DNA from: Lineolata rhizophorae | Taxonomy: Eukaryota; Ascomycota; Dothideomycetes; Lineolatales; Lineolataceae | Reading direction: 5' to 3' | Assembly: GCA_010093515.1 (NCBI GenBank) | Contig: MU001681.1 | Coordinates: 704,232-768,231 of the forward strand | DNA: 64,000 nt | Shown: one piece after another, positions 36,109 through 46,191 of the stretch | How positions within the stretch are numbered: position 1 is the first letter of the stretch | Layout: the number at the start of each line of letters is the position of its first letter | Made by a program: the position numbers and the translations under genes | The notes under the pieces: generated by a model | What the model was told of the DNA's origin: nothing | The model's input: only the letters and a program-made list of their open reading frames with translations | Databases searched by the model: none

Positions 36109-39100
36109 TCACATAACAACACACTCCCTCTCTGGCCTCTCACCCTTCCTATTCTTCCGCCTGCCCATCCCCTGCAACTGATCCGCGCCCAATCTCAACC
36201 TGCTCGAGCTCCTCTTATGCCCCCCTTTCTCCTTGTCCCTCTTACTCTTACTCCTCGCGACCCGTCCCGCCTTCTCGTCGCCCGGTCCTTGCCCCGTCGC
36301 GCCCGACCACGCTTCCTCCCCACCACTCCCCAACAAGCCCTCCCTGCTCATCTTCACTGCCAACCTCGACATATTGAATGACAGCCTCGACGCGCTCATA
36401 CCGCTCCCGGTACCCCCACCGCCGCCACTATCCAGACTTCCCTTCCCCACGCTCACCTTGCCCTCCTCAGCCCGCCCGCCACCACCACCACCGCTACTCC
36501 CTGGCCTCTCCTCCTTCACTGGACTCCCCTGCCGACTCCTCGCCGCCGACCCAACAACCTGACTCTTTGGCCTCGACCTCGACCCGCGCCTCGACCCCGC
36601 CGCTGCGCTCAACAAGAACCCACCCCTCCCCCCCGCACTCTCATCCACAGCCGCCGGCGTCGACGGCGCCGTGTGGGCCTTATGCGCTCCGACGCCGGCG
36701 ACAGCCGACGCTGATACCGACCCAGAACGCAACGCGCCGAGCGCCTGGGCTAGCGCGCCATGGCTCTGGCTGTGGAGGTCGAGTTGCGGCACGGATCCCG
36801 CATGCCGCGGCGAGAGCCCGGCAGGCGTGTTACCGGCGGCGGCAACGGAGGGGGAAGCGGTAGCGGCCGCGTCGTCAAGCGTCACGGAGCCGCGCCGCAA
36901 GCTTGACGCAGTGGATCGGGAGACCGCGTGCGCGAGGTCGACGCTGTTGGAGCGCGACCAGTCGACGGCGTCGCTGTTGGATGAGGCTCCCACCGTATGT
37001 TGTGGCGCCGCGGCCGCGGCCGCGGCCGCGGACGCCGACGAGTGTGTGCTCATCGGGGCTAGGTGCGTGGTCGACGGGTGCGCCGTGGCCGGCTCCGTGG
37101 GCACCTCGCTGGGGGGCTCCTCGGACCCCGCGAGCTCCGGGTCAGTTTCGCTGTAGGCGGGTAGGTTCTCGCTGGTGTCGGAGCCGGTGCCGGTGCCGGG
37201 CCCGCCGCTGTGGTGGTGCCGGTCGCGCGTATCCCCTAGGGTGTCGTCGTCGATGGGTTGCACTTGGTAAAAGAGCAGGTAGGGCGATTCGTCGTGGAGC
37301 GCCTTTGTGATGTCAACCATCCTAACGCGCTCCTTGGCGAGGTCGTCAAAAAGGAACCATTTCGGCGGCGAAGGGTCCTCGAGGTGCGTGCTGCTAGCAT
37401 TGTTGTTCGTATTGCTCCCGGCGCTGCTTGGCCGGTGCTGCTGTTGATCGGGGGTTTCCAAACTGACGGTGCTAGGTGTCTTGGCGCCTGATAGGTCCTC
37501 GTCGCCGCGCACTAGCGCCACGTAGTGTCCGGAATCGACCGACACACCACGATGGCACACGACGGACTGGAGCGAAAGCTTGAAGTTGCCGAAGAGTGGG
37601 CCGTCATCTTCCATCTTGTCGTCCGAAATGAAGTGGGGGAGACCGATTTCTAGTGGAATATCGACGTACGTGTCGAGGCGCTTCGGCGTGCCGTTCGGGT
37701 TCATCATGTAACGCTTTAGGCAGATCCCGAGCACCGGGCGCTTGGCAGAGAAATGTGCTGCGACTTGAGCGTCGCTGGTAGGCGCGTTGTCCGTGTACCA
37801 CGCTTGTAACTATTAGCATTGGATGATTCCGGATAGTCGAGAGCCTAAATATCAAAGGGCTCAACGCAACGGCGTAAGGATACGTCAAACTCACGAATTA
37901 AGCTGAAGAACTGCCACGCCGGCATCAAGACCTCCTTTCTTGAAAAGTTGGAGTTCCCCCGTCGTCGAGAAGGCGGTAAATAGCTGTCGTCCCACGCTTT
38001 TTTCTCCGACATGTCTGACGAAGTGCGGTATACCATACGTTCGCTGAAGATACTATCTGCACGACGCCGGTCCGCCCCTGGCCTGCGTGGAGATGTCGGA
38101 GTTGCTGGCGCCGGTGAGCCTGGTCTCGACGTGCCGACCTCCACACTCTCAATATGTAGAACTTGACCTTTTCCCATTTCCATGGATCTTATCGACTGTG
38201 TAGTGTTCCGACGTTGCAACTGGAGGTGCCGCTTAACTTCGATCCTGTTATTAAAATATGTCTCTAGGCAGTCCTCCAAAGTGACCGGAGAACCGTCCGG
38301 GTTGCCTTCACTCGGAATAGCCACTTCTAGAAGGCGCTCGTTCACAAACTTGTGGTCGTCGTGAATATCCTCCTTGCCGGTATGATATATGTCCATCTTG
38401 AGAGTGAGTAGAGGTAGCTCGAGCTTGCCCGTAATGAACGTAAACGCCTCGGATGCATCTTGCTGCATGATTTCGGCCGCTTCGGACCACCCACATCTAC
38501 TGAGGGCGTTTTGCAGGTGCCGGGTCTGGGTAGAAGGTTTAGTAAGTGCAAACGTCATTATCCGGGGAAGGGCACCATATCCGTACCACATCCGTTGTAA
38601 TTAACTTCCCGCCGCGAAGCATGTTCACCCATAGCCGCAACATACCCGCTAGGTTCTTCCGCGGGTCGTCCGAAAAGTTGTTGTACAACATCCCTTCAAA
38701 GCTGTCCAACCTAGCAAACATGGCAAAGAGCAGAGCGTCCAGGTAGCATGTCGTCTTTTCCCTATTCTCCGCACCTAGCATTCGGACATTGGTGCTGTAT
38801 TCCTTCAGGATCCCTTCAGTGGAATCTTCGAACAGGACGAGCAGGTCCAAGGACTTGTCGACATCTCCCTTGGAGTAGCGCAGCGCATATCTGATGTGCG
38901 AATCCGAAAGTGACGTTATACCGAGCGCGGCAAGTCGTTGAGTGATAGTTTTAACCTACGGAACAGAAACCACCAAAGATCAGCAACTGCCATATTTAGG
39001 TTTCTGGAGATGCCTCTCGCCTACGAGCTTGTCCTCGTCCTTCTCCGGCTTGTTTCTCGCATCGTCGACATTGAAGACGCCCGGAAAACGGGCGACGGGG

Positions 39101-39597
39101 GTTCGCGACTGGACCGCGCCATCGGCGCCATAGTTAGCACGTGTTGCATAAGCCGTGTAATCAGAGAGAGCCGTCGTCGGGCGTTGCTTCGCGCCGTAAG
39201 GGTGGCGGCTTCGGCGACGGCACCCGGGGGGAGAGCGGCAGAAGGCGGCGCATAACGCGACGGCGACGGACGGACACCGGAATGGCGAGCATCGTCCCGT
39301 AGCGGAGGACTCCTCCTCTAGCGGTGCCGGCGACACTATTGCCGAGTCGCTATGCCACGGCGGCAGGGCCGGAGGAGGCGGCTGATTGGTAGCATCGGGA
39401 GCCTCATCTGCCACGGTGGTGCACTCAGACGAATCGCTGTCGCTGTCGCTGCCGATGCCGGAGCCGCTGCTGGAGGAGTCGTCGCGCAGCCTGGAATAAG
39501 AAAACGAACGATGCAGGAAGGGTAGAAATACTTTGCTAGAGTTGCGTTGGTGTGAACGCTTCTCGCGCCGGCTAAGGAACCGGGAGACGCCGTTCAT
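36109..39597 (-). CDS. Ubiquitin-specific protease (USP/UBP family) with C-terminal CaaX box
   Basis: Cysteine protease that removes ubiquitin from proteins. Model: 39597..39025, 38955..38587, 38525..37895, 37802..36109; 1088 aa. Exon 2 holds a UBA-like stretch (ITQRLAALGITSLSDSHIRY) and the Cys box NREKTTCYLDALLFAMFA (nucleophile about C261), which resembles the CYLD-type Cys box more than classic yeast UBPs. Then a QQD motif (IMQQDASEAFTF) and the His box VDSGHYVALVRG (about H617) with WFLFDD. A large Ser/Pro-rich tail follows, ending in ...ERECVVM-stop, a CaaX motif with Met, typical for farnesylation. Exons 2-4 are secure. The first exon is uncertain: around 39080-39285 a second minus frame also looks coding, so the start or an intron there may differ. 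Confidence 0.82.
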
Positions 39598-41268
39598 CCT
39601 GGTGGTGGTGGTCGGGCTGGAAGGACGTTGGGCTTGGCCATCAATCCATCTGCAGCGGGTGTGGCACGGGAAGGAGAGAAGTCTGCGCGGTCGACGGCAA
39701 GGAGGGAAGGCAAAGAGAGTCGGAGGCGGAGGGAGGGAGCGGCCCGCTTGCTTCCCGCTTGCTGTTCCCACGCGACGAAACAGGCAGGAAGGAGGCTGTC
39801 TGTGTCCAGGACACGCCACGCCCTCGCGTCGCAAGGCAGCCGCAAATGGACGATGTGCACCGCGCCTTCGCAACGCAGTACGAGGCAAGCAGCACCGCCG
39901 ACGGTGACGTTGCCGGCCCAAGGCGGACGGCGCGAACAGGATGCCTGGGGTTGGCGAACTCCCGGTAAACACGAGGGAAGCCAAGACAAGGACAAACTGC
40001 TTAGGGATTCGTCAAGAACCAGGAGGCTCGGTAGTAATGATGACAGTCCGGCCAGGGGATGTAGGCAATTCCAGGTAGCCACCAAGAAAAAAGAGACGGC
40101 GTGTTGCCGCGTGGCGGCGGAAAGGGCGATATTGCCGCCCAGACGACAGTCCCAGAGATTCCCCATTATCCCACATCGGTTCTTGGGCCGGACGCCCAGG
40201 GTCCGGCGGGGCGCCCGAGGGGGCGATTTGGGGGGGTTGGGATCGCCATCCGCCCTTGTGATTGGGCCGTCGGGCGCCGGGATGCGCAATTCGATCGCGC
40301 CTTTCCGTCCAAGTCCCTGGTGCAGAGGCGCGGGGCGCAAAAAGTGGTCCGGTCCGGACTCTTCTCCTCTTTCTGTCCGGCACGTGTGGACGAACACGTG
40401 AACCGGAGAACATCCACCGAAGAGGAGCTCTATGGGGTCCCAGAGTGGAGACCTCCCATAGCAAGACGGCTCGGAGAGATGTACCCGTACAATTCTTGGC
40501 ATTTCAATCCAACGAGCAAAACTGGCCGCCTTCGAAGTTTGGGATGGAACGTACGTCTTTGCACTGCGAATATTTTGTTCAGTGGTGTCGGTAGAGCTAT
40601 ATACTCACTCCTTTTGGAGGCTACCTAAAACGAATTTCGTTCTTCAATTTTAGAAAGTCGGAAACACCGTGGTAGGCAATTGATGAACACACACTTTTGA
40701 TATACTTAAGATGGCCTCAATATTACGTAGAAAATGAACACACTGAAACTCTCAAGTACACGCATTTTTCTTATGAAGGCACTATAAGTAAATGATCGTA
40801 GGACCTTGAGCCAAGATAACTTCGTATAGCTAGCCCCTAAAATTTTAACGGAGGAGACGTTGGACACAGTGTCCGAATCCCAAGTTAGTCATTTGCATAG
40901 AATTATGATTTTAAAATCCACCATGTGTTTGCGAGAGCAACTTAACATCAAAAGCCTTCATCAATCCTATTAGCCTACAGACAAAAGGACACGAGCAAAA
41001 AAAACGCCTAGCCTAGATGCAATGCCTCGTGTACCACCGGCAGTCCATCTTCCACTCGTACCAACTAGGAAAGGCTTCAGTTTTCCAACCGCCTCCGCAA
41101 TTCACAACGGTCCATGGCCACCCACACCTCCGAAAGAAGAAAGATCCTTCAAAACGCACGCCCAATTGCTCCAGCGATAAGCGTCCAAACGCCCCAAAGC
41201 GAAATCCGCCGAGCCGATCACGCGTCCTCGTCGTCATCGTCACCCCGAGACCTTAGCCCCCTAGCGCA
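39598..41268. other. Intergenic: ubiquitin protease promoter and RVS161 3' flank
   Basis: 39600-40500 is GC-rich, with open frames of 250-300 codons on both strands that overlap and match no family I know; probably promoter and 5' UTR. 40560-41000 is AT-rich with no gene seen. Confidence 0.45.
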
Positions 41269-42383
41269 TTAATTAACCGTACCCGCAATGTTCAACTCCC
41301 GAATCTCCTGCAGCACCTGCTCGACCCTAGCGTCCAACTGGCCCTGGGCATACTGCTCGCGGGTGTCCGCGTCGAGATACTGCTGGACCTGTGCCATGCG
41401 GGAGTAAGCCTCGGCGCAGAAGCGGAGCTGGATCTTGACGAGGGCCTCGAAGGACGGGTCGAGGTACGGCACGCGCATGTCGATGAGCTGGGGGATCTCC
41501 TCGGTGAGCTGCGTGTTGAGCTGCTCGTAGGCCTGCTTGGCCATCTCCGTCTCCTTCTCCGTCCGTGGCAGCTTGGTCACGTCCTTGTCCGGTTTGTTGA
41601 CTAGCTTCTGCACCTTGGCCCGCAGCGCGTCGTAGTCGAGCATCTTGTGCTCGCGCTTCGTGATGCAAGCGTTGACATCCGGGAAGTAGGCGCAGAACCG
41701 CGAGATGGGCTCGAGCACAGTGGTGCTGGCAGGGTTCAAATATATGGCGTCAGAAACATGCAAATGTGGTTTCGTTGCTCGCTTCGAGTCATAGCTTACC
41801 GATATGGTCCGTCAAGAGCTTTGATCGTCTCGGCGTCAAGATCTTGCACCGCCTGCTTGTAGCTGCGGCTGACGCCGTCTCGCGCGCCTGCGTCGCCATA
41901 AAAAGCGTCGATCGTTTCAGCGATGCGCATCTGCGAGGCCGTCATGGCGCGCAGCGAGTCGAGGTAGCCCTTTGCTTCCGACTGCAACTTGTTGGCTGCC
42001 GTCTCGAGTACGCGGTAACGGCTATGATCCGAAGGCGATTTCGAGTTCATGGTTAGCCTGAAGACAACCCCTTGCAAGCGAGTGGGAAGGAAGAGAAGGT
42101 AGGCCCATAGAAGCATACCGTAACTCGGTCTCGAAGTCCCGGTCATTCGTCTTCTCGACATGACCTATCTCGGCGCCCTTTATCAGCCCTACCACTAAAG
42201 CGGCAATTCTCGTCGGTATATGGTGTAATAGGACGAACCGGTCTTCATCATAACCTGCGTCGTCGCGCGGTTGACATTCTTCTTGAAGCCTGCACGCCCA
42301 ATGTTAGCACCGTGCACCTAGACGCCGGACATGCGAGATTCACGCCCTCGTGGCGTCTGCGCATGCGTACCTGACCATGACAT
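41269..42383 (-). CDS. RVS161: BAR domain protein RVS161/hob3-like (five exons)
   Basis: N-BAR amphiphysin that forms heterodimers with Rvs167 at endocytic sites and bends membrane. Model: 42383..42371, 42289..42239, 42164..42119, 42057..41800, 41725..41269; 274 aa. The spliced start MSWSGFKKNVNRATTQVMMK is the amphipathic helix 0, followed by KTNDRDFETELR and the three-helix BAR bundle to ELNIAGTVN. As in RVS161 there is no SH3 domain, which separates it from RVS167. Key fit: YRVLETAANKLQSEAKGYLD and KREHKMLDYDALRAKVQKL. The first coding exon is 13 nt only, and three of the four introns lie in the first 110 coding bases. Divergent from MSW1. Confidence 0.94.
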
Positions 42384-42760
42384 GTTTGCAGCGGAACTAC
42401 CGGGATTATACTGCAGGAGCGTGTGGTCTCGAAGGAAAGGACCGCGGGAGATCGTGCGGTGAAAGCGTTAAGCGGTCGAAGAGAAGGCGGAGAGCGCGTC
42501 GGAGTATTATTGGGAGGACCAGCGAGGTCGGGCGGCGAGAAAGTGAATTGGTGGCACTGGCGCGTGGCTGTGCGCGATGACGATGGCGCCGGTCTTGGCA
42601 AAGCCACAACTAGCCTCCCGTTAGCGACTGCGGAACTGGCTTGCTCACTCTGAGGTCTGTTCTTGATAGCTCGGTAATTGCTGCGCCGGAATCGTTGGGA
42701 AATTCTTTTTGACTTTCGCGTTATGACTCTCACGCGCTGACAGCATCACAACTTCGAGCA
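42384..42760. promoter_or_regulatory. Divergent promoter RVS161 / MSW1
   Basis: 377 nt between two start codons, holding both promoters and 5' UTRs. I see no strong palindrome. Confidence 0.5.
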
Positions 42761-44140
42761 ATGCTCCAACCGCGCCCAGCGGCAGCCATCCGCCGCGTCC
42801 GCTCTTTTACAAGAACATCCGTCCGATCCTTTCATCTCACGCGACAATGCCGGAGCACCGATTCCGCACTCGATTCCTCTCCTAGCGCGACCCAACCAGT
42901 GCTGAATTCTCTCTCGACGAAGCGTACAATCTTCTCAGGTATCCAACCGACTGGGATCCCGCACCTAGGGAACTACCTCGGCGCGCTGCAGCAATGGGCA
43001 AAAATACAAAACGAGTCCGCGCTAGACGCAACACTGCTATTTTGCATTGTCGACTTGCACGCCATCACGGTGCCGCAAGACCCAGTAGCACTACGTGAGA
43101 GTAGGCGGCAGATGCTCGCCTCGCTAATGGCGGTCGGGCTGGACCCGCAGAGGAGTATACTGTTTTACCAGAGTTCGGTGGGTGAGCCTCGGCTTGGAGA
43201 TTCAGACGGGTGAAAGCCCAAGGATCTAAAGTGGGATTGGATATGTGCTTCAATGGTATCGACGGCTGATAGGCTTGGTTATGCTCTTTGATACAGGTCC
43301 CGGCGCACGCAGAGCTCATGTGGATACTGAGCTGCCAGGCGTCGGTGGGGTATCTATCACGCATGACACAGTGGAAGGTTTGTGCCTCCAAGGCAATAAT
43401 GAGTCCTTGTCGGATGCGCGCCTGATCGTATCTAGAGTAAAATCGGCGTCGCCGATTCTGCCTCCCTATCGGATCCCGCATCTCGCAAAAAGCTCAAGCT
43501 CGGCCTCTTCTCCTATCCCGTCCTACAGACCGCCGACATTGTTCTCTACGGTGCAACGCACGTCCCTGTCGGTGCTGACCAGGCCCAACACATCGAATTT
43601 GCCCGCGAATGCGCCAACTCGTTCAACCACGTATACGGCCCCGTCCTCGCCCTGCCGCAAACCATCCTCTCCCCAGCCAAGCGCGTCATGTCACTAGCGA
43701 AACCGTCGGCCAAGATGTCCAAGTCGGACCCAGATCCCAAGTCACGCATCCTCATCTCCGATTCGCCCGAGACTATATCGGCAAAGCTGCGTGCCGCCCT
43801 CACGGACAGCGTGCCCGGGGATGTGTCGTATGACACTGCGGCAAGGCCTGGGGTGAGCAATTTGCTCGAGATTTTGTGGCATTTGTCGCCGGAGGGGACG
43901 TACGAGGGTATAGAGGATGTCGTGAAGGACTGCCAGGGCTTAAGCCTAAGGGCATTTAAGGAGAAGGTGGCTGGGGTCGCGGAGGTGCATTTGAGGCCGA
44001 TTAGGAAGAGTTACGAGGAGGCCTATAAAAAGGAAGAGGGCAGAGCGTTGGATGAGGTTGAGAAGAATGGGGCGGAGAGGGCGAGGGCGGTGGCAGCGAA
44101 AACCATGGTCGATGTAAAGCAAGCGATGGGATTGGCATAG
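42761..44140 (+). CDS. MSW1: Tryptophanyl-tRNA synthetase, mitochondrial (three exons)
   Basis: Class I synthetase charging mitochondrial tRNA-Trp. Model: 42761..43177, 43297..43377, 43436..44140; 400 aa. An Arg/Ser-rich leader without acidic residues (1-32: [18 protein letters not shown]) is a mitochondrial presequence. The HIGH motif is [14 protein letters not shown] (PHLG 67-70), the tRNA/Trp-binding part includes [13 protein letters not shown] and [20 protein letters not shown], and the KMSKS loop is AKMSKSDP (259-263). Bacterial-type TrpRS architecture, as expected for the organellar enzyme; the cytosolic enzyme would be WRS1-like and longer. Confidence 0.95.
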
Positions 44141-45659
44141 GTCGTTCTTGTATTTTTATTGTTTCCTTCTGCTTAGGTGAGTGATGTGCAGTTAGTATCT
44201 CGGCACTGGCTTAGCATGGCAATGGAGTAGGGAAAAGGGTCTGGGACTGGGCAGAATATGGACATCCTAGTGTAAATATTTCCTGAGGATTGTATAGCTA
44301 TAATACCTACCTGAGCATCAAGTCCTCTCTTGTAGATTTGTGCTCTCCACTAAGTCCTGTTGTCAACTCCATTTCTCAAGTACCACCTACATGATGCAGT
44401 GCATCGAAATCGACGTGCTTAGTTGGTTCTGAGTTCATGTTCTGGGTACACGAACATTCCACGTGGGCCCTCGGCAAAGCCACATTCCGAGTAAACGACA
44501 TGTTTATTTGTCACGAGAGCTTTCAAATAGGGAAATCTTAGCAGTCAACGACAAAGAATCGAACGTGGACAATTTTTTGTGGTTTAATGTCAGAGGAGCC
44601 TCGCGTGGCGATCAATAATGGTCAGCGCAAGACTTATCCTATCGTGACGACAAGCGCAAACTTTAATAACTCATGAAGCTCCATTTTGGACATAGGGGGT
44701 CCGGAGAACTTTGGAAAATTAAACCTAACCTTCATTAGCTAATCATAATGCATCACGAGGACGCTATCTCACCGGACTTTGCGAGCTGCCTCGTTAATTA
44801 GTCCCAAATGGTCTAGCCCTCACCTGTTAATCCTAGCCCTAGCTAAGGTAACGCTCTTAGGTAAATTCGCTGTTCAAGTTGACTCCTGTGATACGTCGAC
44901 TCAATTTTACCAATCTTTACGGGCTGTCAGACCTCCGGCGAGCACTCGTATTTCAAAAGGGGAAACTCGGCTCTTGTGAAGAATCGAACGTGGATTGATT
45001 TTTCTCTGTTCATGTCATTTTGAGTCGAGCCATAGGTGACGTGAGATGAGGCTTTTCGCGGAGGGCCCAGCCTGTTGAATAGTAATCCCATCAGCAGCGC
45101 CAGTCTCCATCCTCACCTGATCAAAAAAAAAGCGAAAGCCCGGTGGTGTCGTGGGATTAGGCAATTCCGCATCTTGCGTGAGGGGCTTCGCTAGGAGATG
45201 AACGCACGGGCTTGTTTAGTATGGTCATGTGCGTGGGCAAGTCAGCTTTGGGCCGTGGGCACCAAAAGAAGTCTTTCATTGATCATGAGGGGAGGACAGA
45301 ACTAAAGGGTGTATCCGGAACGCCTCCTCTCAAGTGATCTGGATCTCATCCACGTCATCACTTAGTGCCCGGCCAACAGTACATCAACCCAATTGGTATC
45401 TCAGAAGAAGAAAAACGCCCAAGGCAGGACGCAGAAGAGAAGAGCAAAAGTTTCTTAATCGGAGACTTTCAAAGGCATACAGACAAAACCCAAGAACTCC
45501 GCCTGTCCAACCAACCATTTCCCGCCCACCCAACCGTGTGGACCGAGAAAAAAAATACCAGCGCTTTTGTAGCTCCGCCGACGTCGCAGGCCACATTAGC
45601 CACAACAGCGAGGGTCTATACTATATAGGTAACCCCATCGACTGGTGTAAGCGGGAAGC
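44141..45659. other. Convergent intergenic region MSW1 / Spo12-like, with diverged repeat
   Basis: 1.5 kb between two 3' ends, moderately AT-rich. Holds two diverged direct copies of an 80-nt sequence (see the repeat entry). Small open frames near 45334-45663 have no gene features. Confidence 0.5.
44512..45017. repeat. Pair of diverged direct repeats, about 80 nt each
   Basis: Copy A 44512-44592 and copy B 44942-45017, about 425 nt apart. They share an exact 16-mer (AAGAATCGAACGTGGA at 44554 and 44979), TTTCAAA-AGGGGAAA-like sequence before it and a T-rich stretch then ATGTCA after it. Origin is unknown. Confidence 0.6.
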
Positions 45660-46191
45660 TTAAGCCTTCTCGGTGGTGTCAGGGGGGTTCGAATCGGAGG
45701 AACACTTGTTGGGTATGTCACCGAACATCGCCGTGGTCGCGTTGGAGACGGCTACGTTCTTCTGACTGGTCTTCGCAAACAAGGTTTGAGGCTTGGACCT
45801 AGTACAGCCGGATTGTTTTAGCAATTTAGAAGCGTGGTCTAAATTATGTGAGCGTGCAACTTACTTCTTCATGGCGTGCTTGGTCTTGAACGCGTTGAGC
45901 TTCTGGGTCGCGGGAGACTGGATGTTGTCCGAGGGCGAGATGTAGCTTTTAAGGGCTCTATTGACGGGATTGTCCTTCCTATTAGAAATAACATTAAGCC
46001 ATAGATAAGATCGGCTCTATTGTGGGAAGACAAAAGGAATAGCTGGAGCTGAGGCTACTAGGGACTTACCGGCCGTCCTTGAGCTTGGCGTTGAGCATCT
46101 CGCGTTGGTACTCCAATGACTTGGACGGGCTGGCCGGGACGTTGGCATCACGGTCGGCGAGAGCCGTGGCATTTGGGCGAGGAGAAGACAT
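45660..46191 (-). CDS. Spo12-like cell-cycle protein (three exons)
   Basis: Small protein of the Spo12 family, which promotes mitotic exit and meiotic divisions through the FEAR pathway that frees Cdc14. Model: 46191..46070, 45978..45865, 45798..45660; 124 aa. The Spo12 signature is SYISPSDNIQSPATQKLNAF (exon 2), followed by KHAMKKSKPQTLFAKTS; the N-terminus is short and polar. The serines in ISPSDNIQSP are followed by Pro, fitting CDK/Cdc5 control known for the family. The very small size and three exons explain why no single long frame marks this gene. Confidence 0.82.

Noticed and set aside
39594-40502. 302-codon minus frame and 257-codon plus frame over the same DNA
   Set aside because: Antiparallel long frames in GC-rich DNA are expected by chance. 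Neither has a recognisable domain; the region fits the 5' flank of the ubiquitin protease.
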